Below are positions 1 through 8,173 of a DNA stretch of 64,000 nt, one piece after another. The notes under the pieces were generated by a model. The model had not been told where the DNA came from. It saw nothing but the letters and a program-made list of their open reading frames with translations, and ran no database searches. Source of the DNA: Photobacterium swingsii. GTDB lineage: Bacteria; Pseudomonadota; Gammaproteobacteria; Enterobacterales; Vibrionaceae. A program made the translations under genes and the position numbers. The DNA is taken from assembly GCF_024346715.1 (NCBI RefSeq), contig NZ_AP024852.1, forward strand, positions 2,914,001-2,978,000. Reading direction: 5' to 3'. The first letter of the stretch is position 1; each line of letters begins with the position of its first letter.

Positions 1-273
1 GCCATTTTGTTGCAGCATCACACTATGTACCCTGACGCGTACATGACTGCTCACCCTTCTGTGATGGATCAAATCCCAGCAAGTAAACGTAAAGTCAAAC
101 GTGTGTTTTTTGATACCAACCACAACCTACTCACCAGTCAAGGGCCAGGTACAGCACAAGAGTTCGCATTAGACATTGTGATACAGCTAGCAGGTAAAGA
201 ACGAGCAGCAGAAGTGGCCGGTCCCATGGTGGTGTGGCCAAACATGCACTACGACGTACTGCCGCAGAAATAA
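1..273 (+). CDS. yajL: YajL/DJ-1 (ThiJ/PfpI) family protein, 3' part
   Basis: This is the C-terminal 90 residues of a DJ-1/PfpI superfamily protein; the start and the nucleophilic cysteine elbow lie before the window. The visible part matches what I recall of YajL: a 'KRV' strand, then LLTSQGPGTA followed by a helix, and an ending 'GKERAAEV'. The frame is open from base 1 to TAA at 271-273. YajL-type proteins are cytoplasmic and are described as protecting proteins against oxidative and carbonyl damage; the older ThiJ name does not mean a thiamine role. A strong hairpin terminator follows. Identity rests on the tail only, so a close paralogue cannot be excluded. Confidence 0.8.
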   Translation, partial: AILLQHHTMYPDAYMTAHPSVMDQIPASKRKVKRVFFDTNHNLLTSQGPGTAQEFALDIVIQLAGKERAAEVAGPMVVWPNMHYDVLPQK

Positions 274-309
274 CACACTGCTAAGCCAACGTTAAATAAA
301 TCCCCAGAA

Positions 310-343
310 AGACAAAACGCAGCAAATTCGCTGCGTTTTGTCT
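310..343. terminator. Intrinsic terminator, probably bidirectional
   Basis: A perfect 14-bp stem (310-323 with 330-343) with a 6-nt loop. The stem ends in a T-rich arm (GTTTTGTCT). It lies between the convergent ends of yajL and azlD and could serve both. Confidence 0.75.
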
Positions 344-363
344 AACCAGTAAGCTAACAACCA

Positions 364-696
364 TTAGCCAAGTAAACTTTGAAATAAAAGTAGTGAACCC
401 ATCCCGCTTAATACAACCCATACCAAATCAAAACGTAAACTCACAATGGTACAAACGATAGCGGCAAGCACGCGGGGGTTTTCTAGGCTAAACACCATAT
501 TCGAACCCGCACCAAGAATTTCAACCGCAATGATCGCTGGTAATACAGTAACAGGAACAAAACGCAGCGTACGCTTCATACGCTCAGACATTTCAAATGA
601 ACCAGCCATACCTATCACTGAAAAGCGAATTGCGAAAGTCACCACAGCCATACCTAAGGTAAAGATTAAAAATGTAGTCATGTCCATGCTATGCAC
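364..696 (-). CDS. azlD: AzlD-family branched-chain amino-acid transport subunit
   Basis: This 110-residue protein has the usual AzlD length and about four hydrophobic segments, with a PVTVLPAIIAVEIL core typical of the family. AzlD is the small membrane partner of AzlC; together they form a branched-chain amino-acid (LIV-E type) exporter in the inner membrane. The start codon overlaps the end of azlC by 8 bases, so the two are translationally coupled and surely one operon. No substrate can be read from the sequence; amino-acid efflux is a family-level inference. Confidence 0.88.
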   Translation of the reverse strand: MHSMDMTTFLIFTLGMAVVTFAIRFSVIGMAGSFEMSERMKRTLRFVPVTVLPAIIAVEILGAGSNMVFSLENPRVLAAIVCTIVSLRFDLVWVVLSGMGSLLLFQSLLG

Positions 697-1423
697 CTTC
701 TACTTCAGTTGCTTGGTTTGATTCTTGTTGTTCACGTTGTTCTTTCTCTGTCGCCAAATCCATCTGATAACCAGCAAGTACACCAATTGCAGCAGCGATC
801 ACTAGCCCTAAAGAATGCGGTAAACCTGATAGTAAAATACCCGAAATCGTTGCCACTACAGCAGCGACGATACATTCACGGCTTTTAACTTGTGGAATAA
901 CAATTGCGATGAAGGCTGCAACCATTGCAAATTCAAGCCCATAATTTGCAATATCAGGGAATGACGACCCAACCAGTGCCCCCATTAAGTTCGCTAATAC
1001 CCAGTTTCCCCAAAAACCGAACATTGCCGCTAAATAAAACCAGTGACGGCCCTCTTTTTCTTTACGTACCTCTGTGATTGTAGAGGCGTACACTTCATCC
1101 GTGAGTCCATAAGCCATCAGCATACGAATATGCAGCGGGTATTCCTTGGCGTGCTCTGATAACGAAGCACTATAGAGTACATGACGTAAATTAATGATAA
1201 AGGTGGTCAGCATAATCACCGCCATGCTTGCTCCAGACTGAAATAAGCCTAGCGCAACCATTTGTGCAGAACCTGCAAACACCGTAAATGCCCACAATGT
1301 ACTTTGCATTATGTCCATCCCAGCTTGGATGCTAACCGCACCCACAATGAAGGAAAATGGAAAAGCACCTATACACAAGGGCGCAATCGCTTTTAGTCCC
1401 GCACTCATTAATTGTTTTTTCAT
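689..1423 (-). CDS. azlC: AzlC-family branched-chain amino-acid permease
   Basis: This is the large subunit of an AzlCD amino-acid exporter. The N-terminus contains the family signature around 'PLCIGAFPFSFIVGA', followed by about six hydrophobic segments and a charged C-terminal tail. A start at 1471 is possible by reading frame but would add 16 odd residues. I prefer ATG at 1423, giving MKKQLMSAGLKA and 244 residues, with a weak AAGAG upstream. The gene is transcribed away from ridA-cyuA, so the shared 1424-1721 spacer probably holds both promoters. Export of a branched-chain or other hydrophobic amino acid is the family function; the actual substrate is unknown. Confidence 0.88.
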   Translation of the reverse strand: MKKQLMSAGLKAIAPLCIGAFPFSFIVGAVSIQAGMDIMQSTLWAFTVFAGSAQMVALGLFQSGASMAVIMLTTFIINLRHVLYSASLSEHAKEYPLHIRMLMAYGLTDEVYASTITEVRKEKEGRHWFYLAAMFGFWGNWVLANLMGALVGSSFPDIANYGLEFAMVAAFIAIVIPQVKSRECIVAAVVATISGILLSGLPHSLGLVIAAAIGVLAGYQMDLATEKEQREQQESNQATEVEGA

Positions 1424-1721
1424 CGTTTCAACTCTTAATAAGAAAAACATCAAATTTATTTTCAGATGCAAATATATTCGACATCAAATATCTCAGCAAG
1501 CCTAATAAATGCAAATTTATTTGAAAGTAGACTTTGATCATAAAAAAGGCAAAGTATCGATAAAACCAGCGAATAATAATGATCGAGATCAAATTTAACG
1601 TAAAACCACCATTGATTAATGCAAATATTTTTGTACTATTATTGCAAATTACATTGCAGGATAAAGTTTAGATTTGATAACAAACAAACTGCAGACGAAA
1701 ATCTACTCAAAGGTAAAGAAC
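1424..1721. promoter_or_regulatory. Divergent azlCD / ridA-cyuA control region with four TGCAAAT motifs
   Basis: This AT-rich, 298-bp divergent spacer holds four copies of TGCAAAT or a close form: within 1466-1478, 1508-1522, 1618-1632 and 1641-1650. Each is followed by an A/T-rich half. Two flank azlC and two sit just before ridA, which is the arrangement expected for one regulator acting on both sides. A near-palindrome with TGATCGAGATCA at its core (about 1575-1596) resembles a CRP site (17 of 22 to the consensus as I recall it). The assignments are inference from pattern alone; the YheO-like protein at 3505-4173 or an Lrp-type factor are candidate ligands. Confidence 0.45.
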
Positions 1722-2102
1722 ATGAAAACTGTCGTCACTTCAGATAATGCACCCGCTGCAATCGGCCCTTATTCTCATGGAACGGCTTACAACAGCTTGA
1801 TCTTTACTTCGGGTCAATTACCCGTTGATGCAGCAACAAATCAAGTTGCCGAAGGGGGGATTACAGCGCAATCCATTCAGTCACTAAAAAATCTTATCAG
1901 TGTGGTTGAAGCTGGCGGTGGCGATGTAAATACCATTCTAAAAACAACCTGTTACTTAGCGAACATCTCGGATTTCGCTGCATTTAATGAAGTGTATAAA
2001 ACCGTTTTTGAAACCGACTGCCCAGCACGTAGCTGCTTCGCAGTAAAAGATCTGCCATTAGGCGTTTTAGTTGAAGTTGAAGCAATTGCACACGCGAAAT
2101 AA
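1722..2102 (+). CDS. ridA: RidA family reactive enamine/imine deaminase
   Basis: This 126-residue protein belongs to the RidA/YjgF/UK114 family. It hydrolyses reactive enamines such as 2-aminoacrylate to ketoacids and ammonia, protecting PLP enzymes. Family marks are GPYSHGTAYN near the N-terminus, FTSGQLPVD, and the C-terminal CFAVKDLPLGVLVEVEAIA with the substrate-binding arginine before it (PARSC). I chose ATG 1722 (MKTVVTSDNAPAAIG) because homologues begin there; a TTG at 1674 would add 16 unrelated residues. The stop is 10 bases before cyuA. That enzyme makes aminoacrylate, so the pairing makes biochemical sense. The N-terminus conforms to the housekeeping RidA type. Confidence 0.92.
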   Translation: MKTVVTSDNAPAAIGPYSHGTAYNSLIFTSGQLPVDAATNQVAEGGITAQSIQSLKNLISVVEAGGGDVNTILKTTCYLANISDFAAFNEVYKTVFETDCPARSCFAVKDLPLGVLVEVEAIAHAK

Positions 2103-2112
2103 GGGGTAAGTC

Positions 2113-3390
2113 ATGAAAGCACAATGGAAACAGTACATCGATATCATCAACTCAGTTGTAAAACCTGCACTGGGTTGTACTGAACCTATCTCTGCCGCTT
2201 ATGCATCTGCAACTGTTGCAAAAATGCTTGGCGGCACACCAGAAACACTGAACGTTTTTGTGTCTGATAACCTTTACAAAAACTCCATGGGCGTGTTTGT
2301 ACCCGGCACAGGTAAAATTGGTCTACATATCGCATCAGCAGCGGGCGCTGTCGGTGGCGATGCTAATGCAGACCTTGAAGTATTAGCAAAGATCACACCT
2401 ACAGATGTTGAAAACGCACAAGCCTTGATCGATGCAGGTAAGGTTGAAGTGTCACGTTACAACACCAATGAGTTCATTTTCTGCCGCGTGATTGCAACCA
2501 AAGGTACAGATACCGCAGAAGTAACCATTAGCGGTGGCCACACTCTGATTATTGAACAACGCTTTAACGATGAAGTGACATTTTCAGCAAGCAAAGAAGA
2601 TAACTCAGCGTCAACGGCCTCTATTTGCGACGGTGTAGATATTAGCATTCGTGGCATTTACGACTTTGCAACTCAAGCTGATTTCGCTGACATTGCATTC
2701 ATCCTTGAAGCTAAAAACCTTAATATCGCCCTATCGCAAGAAGGCATGGATAATCCTTACGGCCTACAAATCGGCCGTACTATGGATAACAGCATGGAAG
2801 ACGGCATGATGGGTAAATGCCTATCTAACGAGATCCTGATGTACACATCTGCCGCATCCGACGCACGTATGGGCGGCGCAACCCTACCAGCAATGAGCAA
2901 CTACGGCAGTGGTAACCAAGGCATTGCTGCCACCGTTCCTGTTGTCAAAACCGCTGAGTTCGTGGGTGCAAATGATGAAACGCTGGCACGTGCGCTCATT
3001 ATGAGCCACCTAGGTGCGGTATACATTAAGTCTTACTACCCACCACTTTCTGCATTCTGTGGTAACACAGCAACCAGCTCAGCAGCTGCCATGGCCATGG
3101 TGTACCTACGCGGTGGTGACTTTGCACAATCCTGTTTTGCTATCCAAAACGTACTAAGTGACACCACAGGAATGGTTTGCGATGGTGCAAAAGCGACTTG
3201 TGCCATGAAGGTAGGTAGCTCGTCGCAAGCTGCGGTTAAATCTATGCTCCTTGCGATGAACAACCATGCAGCTAACAAACAAGGTGTGATTGCAAACGAT
3301 ATTGAACATACAATTCGTAATGTAGGTCGTATGGTCAGCACAGGCATGCTAGAAACTGACAAAGAAATTATTGAAATCATGTCAGCATAA
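2113..3390 (+). CDS. cyuA: L-cysteine desulfidase, CyuA/YhaM (UPF0597) family
   Basis: This 425-residue protein matches the UPF0597/YhaM family in length and motifs. Landmarks are KPALGCTEP (Cys22) at the start, GTGKIG, a glycine-rich centre ([10 protein letters not shown]), [14 protein letters not shown], and [15 protein letters not shown] near the end. The conserved cysteines fit the oxygen-sensitive iron-sulfur cluster reported for this family. The reaction splits L-cysteine to hydrogen sulfide, ammonia and pyruvate through 2-aminoacrylate. An AAGGGG ribosome site sits 5-10 bases before ATG. It forms an operon with ridA and ends in a strong terminator. In enterics the gene is paired with a cysteine permease; here the neighbours are RidA and an AzlCD exporter. 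Confidence 0.88.
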   Translation: MKAQWKQYIDIINSVVKPALGCTEPISAAYASATVAKMLGGTPETLNVFVSDNLYKNSMGVFVPGTGKIGLHIASAAGAVGGDANADLEVLAKITPTDVENAQALIDAGKVEVSRYNTNEFIFCRVIATKGTDTAEVTISGGHTLIIEQRFNDEVTFSASKEDNSASTASICDGVDISIRGIYDFATQADFADIAFILEAKNLNIALSQEGMDNPYGLQIGRTMDNSMEDGMMGKCLSNEILMYTSAASDARMGGATLPAMSNYGSGNQGIAATVPVVKTAEFVGANDETLARALIMSHLGAVYIKSYYPPLSAFCGNTATSSAAAMAMVYLRGGDFAQSCFAIQNVLSDTTGMVCDGAKATCAMKVGSSSQAAVKSMLLAMNNHAANKQGVIANDIEHTIRNVGRMVSTGMLETDKEIIEIMSA

Positions 3391-3395
3391 AGGCC

Positions 3396-3432
3396 ATAAT
3401 CGCCATCTAACAAGGGATGGCGATTATTTTTC
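3396..3432 (+). terminator. Terminator of the ridA-cyuA operon
   Basis: A perfect 12-bp stem (3396-3407 with 3416-3427) with an 8-nt loop, then a run of five T. It begins 6 bases after the cyuA stop. Confidence 0.85.
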
Positions 3433-3440
3433 GCTACGTG

Positions 3441-3484
3441 AAACGAAAGTATTTTCTGGTAGTCCAATGAAAATACTTTCGTTT
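3441..3484. repeat. Perfect 16-bp inverted repeat before the YheO-like regulator gene
   Basis: AAACGAAAGTATTTTC at 3441-3456 is repeated exactly in reverse complement at 3469-3484, separated by 12 bases. It lies 20 bases before the start of the regulator gene and just past the cyuA terminator. It has no T-run of its own. It could be an autoregulatory operator or a leader hairpin of the regulator mRNA; the sequence alone does not decide. Confidence 0.7.
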
Positions 3485-3504
3485 GCGAATTTAGGAAATG
3501 GGAT

Positions 3505-4173
3505 ATGTTGGTCACATTATCACTTAGCGACAAACTAATTTTAAACGCAACGTTTAACGTTGTAGATGGTATAGCTGCCATGTATGGGCAGCACACGGAA
3601 GTTGCACTTCACAGCCTTGATATTGAAAATCCATCAATTATAAAAATCGCGAATGGTGACGTAACAGGTCGTGATATTGGCGCCCCAATCACCAACTTAG
3701 CGTTAGAAAAACTCAAATCAGGATCTGATGTTTCGGAGCCTTATTTCAGTAAAGGGCCGCAAGGTAAGTTGCTGCGCTCTGTCACCACCATCATTCGTAA
3801 TGATATCGGTACAGCCATTGGTTTGCTTTGTATCAATTCAGACATGGACGCCCCCATTCATTCATTTTTAGGCTCAATGCTCCCTAGCAGTAACGCTTTA
3901 GAACAGCCCGTCACCTCACCAGAAACCTTTGCTAAATCTCCAGATGAGATGCTCAATGATTCCATTGAACGCATTATCAATGCCACCATGGAAAACCAAA
4001 CTATTCCAATCAGTAAGCGCAATCGCGTTATTGTTGAGCAATTATTTGATAACGGTGTTTTCAGCATTAAAGACTCAATAATTATCACAGCCCGATCACT
4101 GAATGTTTCTCGTGATACTGTGTATCGCTACTTACGCGAATTAAAAAACGAAGCGGTTAAAGAAGCGGTTTAA
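3505..4173 (+). CDS. YheO/DauR-type transcriptional regulator (PAS-like + HTH)
   Basis: This 222-residue protein has the layout of the YheO/DauR family. A PAS-like YheO domain (about residues 10-125) includes ALHSLDIENPSIIKIANG and a GTAIGLLCINSD strand. A linker follows, then a C-terminal helix-turn-helix (about 170-218) with SLNVSRDTVYRYLRELK as recognition helix. DauR, a related regulator in Pseudomonas, controls D-arginine use and sits near a RidA-type gene; I infer by analogy that this one controls ridA-cyuA and perhaps azlCD. It is transcribed in the same direction but is separated from cyuA by a terminator and a perfect inverted repeat, so it likely has its own promoter. Confidence 0.8.
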   Translation: MLVTLSLSDKLILNATFNVVDGIAAMYGQHTEVALHSLDIENPSIIKIANGDVTGRDIGAPITNLALEKLKSGSDVSEPYFSKGPQGKLLRSVTTIIRNDIGTAIGLLCINSDMDAPIHSFLGSMLPSSNALEQPVTSPETFAKSPDEMLNDSIERIINATMENQTIPISKRNRVIVEQLFDNGVFSIKDSIIITARSLNVSRDTVYRYLRELKNEAVKEAV

Positions 4174-4221
4174 TTGCTTGACCCAGGAGCAAGACTCTCT
4201 CGCTAACAAGCAGGCAATAAA

Positions 4222-4250
4222 AAACCCAGCTTATCGCTGGGTTTCTTTTT
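4222..4250. terminator. Bidirectional terminator between the regulator gene and thiI
   Basis: A 9-bp stem AAACCCAGC/GCTGGGTTT (4222-4230, 4236-4244) followed by a CTTTTT tract on the plus strand and preceded by a run of A, so it works for both convergent genes. Confidence 0.8.
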
Positions 4251-4301
4251 GTTCGCTAATCGTTACTAGTTGAAGCACGATTAACTCATGAAACCGTACT
4301 G

Positions 4302-5750
4302 TTATGGACGGTACACTTTCACGTTAGCAAAACCATTTTCTTGCAAGTACAGCGCCTGAAGACGGCTCATTACGCCGCGATCACAGTACAACAAGTATGT
4401 TTTGTCTTGTGGTAGATCACCAAACTTGGTTGCTAGCTTGTAGAACGGTAGATGTTGAACTTCAACGCCTTCAATCACAAGTGGGCTTTCATCTTCTTCA
4501 TCTGGGCTACGAATATCAAGTACGATAGCACCTTGATCGATTTGATCGACTAACTCAATTTCAGGTGCTTGTTCTTGGCTTTCTTTTTCAATATCACGAA
4601 TATCCATGACACGCGCCTCAGTCACCACACGGTCTAGTACCGTGAAATCAAATTTCGCTTCTTCGATTTCAAGCTTCGCTTTTGATGCTTTCACTGTCGG
4701 GTTCTTCGAAATCACACCACAGAACTCTGGCATGGTTTTCGCGAATTCTTCAGTACCGATTTCACGCGCAACATTGATAATGTCTTCTTTGTCCCAGTTG
4801 ATCAGAGGACGAAGAATCAAGGTATCAGTCACGTTATCGATCATGCGCAGGTTAGTCAGTGTCTGGCTTGATACCTGACCCAATGCTTCACCGGTTACTA
4901 GCGCTTGAATTCCAAAACGTTCAGCCACTTGGCCAGCCGCACGCATGAACATACGCTTCAGCACCACACCCATCTGACCGTTTTCCACTTTCTCTAGGAT
5001 CTCAGCAACCACAGGCTCGAAATCTACCGAGATAAACTTCACTTTTGCCGATGAGCCGTATTTCTTCCATAAGAAGTGCGAAACCTGCTTAACACCAATT
5101 TCGTGTGCTGGGCCACCTAAGTTGAAGAAACAGTAATGTACTTTACTACCGCGTTTAATGTGTAAGTAGCTAGAAACACCAGAGTCAAAACCACCAGAAA
5201 TCAGGCTTAGTACATCTTCCTGCGTTCCCATCGGGAATCCACCAAGGCCTTTATGACGAGCAAGCACTTGATTCAGGATGTTGTTTTCAACTTCGATATT
5301 GACAGTAACATCGGGTTTTTTCAGCTTCACTTTTGCCGTTTCAATGGCTTGATTCAAGCCACCACCAACATAACGCTCCAGTTCAATCGAGGTAAAGTCA
5401 TGCTTACCAACACGCTTAGCACGTACACAGAAAGTTTTACCTTCAAGATCTTCGCGCACTAATTCTAGCGTTTTCTCGTAGATATCGTGCATATCAGTGA
5501 ATTCAGTTTGATTCACTTCTAGTACATGGTGGATACCCGAGGTTTGCGTTAACGCAGCAAGTACCTGCTCGCGAATCGTCTCGTCTTTTACCGTGACTTC
5601 AATGTAAGTACGGCGATTGACAACCGATACAGTATCAGTCAAACGCAAAAGAATAATGCGAATGTTGCTGTCTAGGATTTTAGTAAAGCGTTTACGAATA
5701 GACTCACTCTTTACAAAAATCTCTGGATGGGGTTTTACGATAAATTTCAT
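4302..5750 (-). CDS. thiI: tRNA sulfurtransferase / thiamine sulfur carrier enzyme ThiI
   Basis: ThiI transfers sulfur to tRNA U8 (4-thiouridine) and to ThiS for the thiazole of thiamine. The protein has 482 residues, like the E. coli form. An N-terminal ferredoxin-like/THUMP region (about 1-165) is followed by a PP-loop adenylation domain with SGGFDS at 185-190 and Cys344 in PEFCGV. A C-terminal rhodanese domain carries the persulfide Cys456 in YCDRGVMS. Both key cysteines fall at the positions known for E. coli. It stands alone here, convergent with the regulator gene and codirectional with pomAB; the 280-bp upstream spacer should hold its promoter. Confidence 0.97.
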   Translation of the reverse strand: MKFIVKPHPEIFVKSESIRKRFTKILDSNIRIILLRLTDTVSVVNRRTYIEVTVKDETIREQVLAALTQTSGIHHVLEVNQTEFTDMHDIYEKTLELVREDLEGKTFCVRAKRVGKHDFTSIELERYVGGGLNQAIETAKVKLKKPDVTVNIEVENNILNQVLARHKGLGGFPMGTQEDVLSLISGGFDSGVSSYLHIKRGSKVHYCFFNLGGPAHEIGVKQVSHFLWKKYGSSAKVKFISVDFEPVVAEILEKVENGQMGVVLKRMFMRAAGQVAERFGIQALVTGEALGQVSSQTLTNLRMIDNVTDTLILRPLINWDKEDIINVAREIGTEEFAKTMPEFCGVISKNPTVKASKAKLEIEEAKFDFTVLDRVVTEARVMDIRDIEKESQEQAPEIELVDQIDQGAIVLDIRSPDEEDESPLVIEGVEVQHLPFYKLATKFGDLPQDKTYLLYCDRGVMSRLQALYLQENGFANVKVYRP

Positions 5751-5995
5751 AACACGCTTCGCTACACAGGGCCAAACTAAAGGCGCGAATTATACAGCAA
5801 GCTCGCTGTCGCTGAAACCAGCAGAGACGGTTACTCAACGAATAATCCATTGATTTAGTGATTGTTGAGCTGCATTCGATAATGTGATCACTAGCAAATT
5901 GGCTGAAACGAGTCTCAGCCTTCCATTGGGGGAAATTCACCCAAGTTGTCAGCAATAGTAGTAATACCTTAGTAAGGATTATCGGGGGGTTCAAC

Positions 5996-6022
5996 CTCAC
6001 GCCATCAAGTTGATGGCGTGAG
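5996..6022. repeat. Perfect hairpin just after pomB
   Basis: A 13-bp perfect stem (5996-6008 with 6010-6022, one base between) lies directly after the pomB stop. There is no clear T-run on the minus strand, so it may be an mRNA 3'-end stabiliser or a weak terminator. A second loose dyad (CCTTAGTAAGG) is at about 5967-5977. Confidence 0.5.
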
Positions 6023-6030
6023 AGTTAACG

Positions 6031-6951
6031 TCATGACTGTGGAACACTCGAAACCGCTTCCGAATAATGCGGTTTGCCTTGCATAATTGAGATTTCAACG
6101 CGACGGTTAGCGCGGCGCTCTTCTTCGGTTTTATTTTTATTTAGCGGTGCAGTGTCTGCCAAACCCACAACACGTAGGCGCTTATGATCGAAACCTTCCA
6201 CTTTTTCCATTTCTTGAGCCACAGAAACAGCACGCTGCGCCGATAAATCCCAATTTGAACGATACAACTCAGAGTCCAACTTCTGATTATCGGTATGGCC
6301 TGAAACGCGAATAATACCCGGTATATCACGAACCAGATCGGCCACTTGACGAACTAAAGGTCGGAATTTGGGCTGTAAAAATGCCGATCCTGCAGGGAAG
6401 GCCCCTTTTTCTTTAATTCGAATCACCACTTGCTGACCAAAATTTTCCACTTCAATCGCCCCATCATCAATTTCGCGATCAAGGGCTTGCTTCAGCATTT
6501 CTAGCAATTGAGCTTGTGATGGACTCTCTTCAGATTCACTGTTTTGGTTGTCTTGTGTCGCTTTTTCAGCCGTTTGACCACCGGTGAGTTTGCCCGCATC
6601 GCGCTGAGTACCGCCCGCACGGTCAGATTCACCTTCATGGAAATCAAGTGAGCGCTGAGTCATATCAATGGTCTGCTGCATGATCACTTCAATCGGTGTC
6701 GGTTCAGGGCGCCCCGGACGAAACTCTTGTGCGATTACACTGGTGCCTTTTGGAATATCTTTAACTTCAAGCATATTCTGAACACCAAACGCGAATTTCA
6801 TCGAGCCAGCGATCTGCTTAAACTTTAAGACATCCATCTCAGAGAACGACAGCAGCAGGACGAAGAAACACATCAACAATGACATTAAGTCTGCGAAGGT
6901 GCCCATCCATGCTGGTAACCCCGGGGGGGGACATTTGCATTCTTCTTCCAT
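6031..6951 (-). CDS. pomB: Flagellar motor stator protein PomB (MotB family)
   Basis: PomB, with PomA, forms the sodium-driven stator of the Vibrio polar flagellum. The 306-residue protein has a short cytoplasmic start (CPPPGLPAW), one membrane helix with the ion-binding aspartate in MGTFADLMSLLMCFF (Asp21), and a plug/linker region rich in charged residues. A C-terminal OmpA-like peptidoglycan-binding domain (about 165-300) follows, with SGHTDNQKLDSELYRSNWDLSAQRA and NRRVEISI. pomA ends 11 bases before, so the pair is an operon. An uninterrupted run of eight C lies in codons 7-10 and is a possible slippage site. Sodium dependence is inferred from the PomB-like sequence rather than proven. 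Confidence 0.96.
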   Translation of the reverse strand: MEEECKCPPPGLPAWMGTFADLMSLLMCFFVLLLSFSEMDVLKFKQIAGSMKFAFGVQNMLEVKDIPKGTSVIAQEFRPGRPEPTPIEVIMQQTIDMTQRSLDFHEGESDRAGGTQRDAGKLTGGQTAEKATQDNQNSESEESPSQAQLLEMLKQALDREIDDGAIEVENFGQQVVIRIKEKGAFPAGSAFLQPKFRPLVRQVADLVRDIPGIIRVSGHTDNQKLDSELYRSNWDLSAQRAVSVAQEMEKVEGFDHKRLRVVGLADTAPLNKNKTEEERRANRRVEISIMQGKPHYSEAVSSVPQS

Positions 6952-6962
6952 CTCGCGCCCCT

Positions 6963-7724
6963 TTACCCTTCAGGATCGAATGAGCGTTTCTTCTCATTGA
7001 GGTAGTTTTTCAGGTAGCCGTCAATCACGCGTGGGTTTTGGCCATCTTGGATAGCTAATACACCATCCAAAATCAACATTCGGTTTAGCTTTTCTTGATC
7101 TTTACGCAAGGTTAATTTAGCTGCGATAGGGAGGCTAACCATGTTAGCAAAGACGGCACCGTATAAGGTGGTTAAAAGTGCAACGGCCATGGCTGGGCCG
7201 ATGGATTTGGGATCATCCATATTTGATAGCATGGCAACAAGGCCGATCAAGGTACCTATCATCCCCATCGCAGGCGCAACATCACCTAGCGCTTTGAAGA
7301 TACCGATACCTTGTTCGTGACGTTCATTGGTCAGCACTATGTCTTTTTGTAAGGCTGAACGCACCACATCTGCGTCATGACCATCCACCAGCAAATCGAC
7401 CCCTTTACGTAAAAAAGAGTTATCAACCTGCATCTCTTCCAATGCCAGAAATCCCCCTTTACGGGCGGCGTCGGCCATTTCGACGATTTTAGCAATCAGA
7501 TCTTCAGGTACGTCAGTTTTGAACATGAAGGCTTTGCCTGCAATTTTGGTTGCACCAAAAAATTGCCCAATGCTGTATTGCATCAGTACCACGAACAAAG
7601 AACCACAGAAAACAATCAATATTGACTGTGTATCTACGAACATACCGATGCTGCCACCGAGTACCATTGCCATTATGATAAAAGCAAAAGACCCGATTAA
7701 GCCTATAAGGGTTGCCAAATCCAC
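6963..7724 (-). CDS. pomA: Flagellar motor stator protein PomA (MotA family)
   Basis: PomA is the four-helix membrane partner of PomB. The sequence runs VDLATLIGLIGSFAFIIMAMVLGGS at the start, then the cytoplasmic loop with the charged motor-interaction region (DAARKGGFLALEE, LLVDGHDADVVRSAL). GDVAPAMGMIGTLIGLVAMLSNMDDP in the third and fourth helices includes the conserved prolines. A TTG at 7763 would add 13 residues. I choose GTG at 7724, because Vibrio PomA begins exactly at this DLATL and a GGAGAG ribosome site stands six bases before it. That gives 253 residues, the usual length. Codirectional with and just before pomB. Confidence 0.95.
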   Translation of the reverse strand: MDLATLIGLIGSFAFIIMAMVLGGSIGMFVDTQSILIVFCGSLFVVLMQYSIGQFFGATKIAGKAFMFKTDVPEDLIAKIVEMADAARKGGFLALEEMQVDNSFLRKGVDLLVDGHDADVVRSALQKDIVLTNERHEQGIGIFKALGDVAPAMGMIGTLIGLVAMLSNMDDPKSIGPAMAVALLTTLYGAVFANMVSLPIAAKLTLRKDQEKLNRMLILDGVLAIQDGQNPRVIDGYLKNYLNEKKRSFDPEG

Positions 7725-7930
7725 CTGAAACTCTCCAACTTGCGACGCGTTGCTAAAAACCAATCTATTCTACCGAACAACTACTGTATCGGCACCCTCC
7801 AAAATTGATTTAGCGCAGATAAGCGAAAAGGTGAAAATTACTGTTCTGACACACACATTGATGTGCGATAATTTGACGCTACCCAGTCACTGCGTTATTT
7901 TTCCTGCACTTTCAAAATAGTGAAACTCTT

Positions 7931-8173
7931 ATGGCAGCTAAAAAACCCGAAAATATGGCGTTTGAAGACGCACTTGATGAACTTGATTCGATTGTAGCTG
8001 AGCTCGAATCTGGCGACATTTCACTTGAAAATGCGCTTAAAAAGTTTGAACGTGGGATTGCGCTTGCCCGTAATAGCCAACAAAAACTGACTCAAGCGGA
8101 GCAACGCGTCGATATTTTGCTTCAAGCTGATGACGAAGCGCCTCTGACCGAATTTGATACCCATAATGAATAA
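7931..8173 (+). CDS. xseB: Exodeoxyribonuclease VII small subunit
   Basis: The 80-residue protein has the usual XseB sequence: FEDALDELDSIVAELESGDISLENALKKFERGIALARNSQQKL, two helices that pack on XseA. With XseA (44244-45611) it forms exonuclease VII, which degrades single-stranded DNA in both directions. It opens the xseB-ispA-dxs operon, the same order as in E. coli and Vibrio. Its stop codon overlaps the ispA start. The divergent spacer to pomA (7725-7930) must contain promoters for both directions; I see no clear conserved box in it. Confidence 0.95.
   Translation: MAAKKPENMAFEDALDELDSIVAELESGDISLENALKKFERGIALARNSQQKLTQAEQRVDILLQADDEAPLTEFDTHNE

Noticed and set aside
1575-1596. CRP site near ridA
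   Set aside because: The half-site AATGA is weak against TGTGA; kept only as a remark in the control-region entry and not called as a separate feature.
5704-6000. Minus-strand frame between thiI and pomB (98 aa)
   Set aside because: Overlaps the thiI start and has low-complexity sequence with many cysteines but no family; likely chance.
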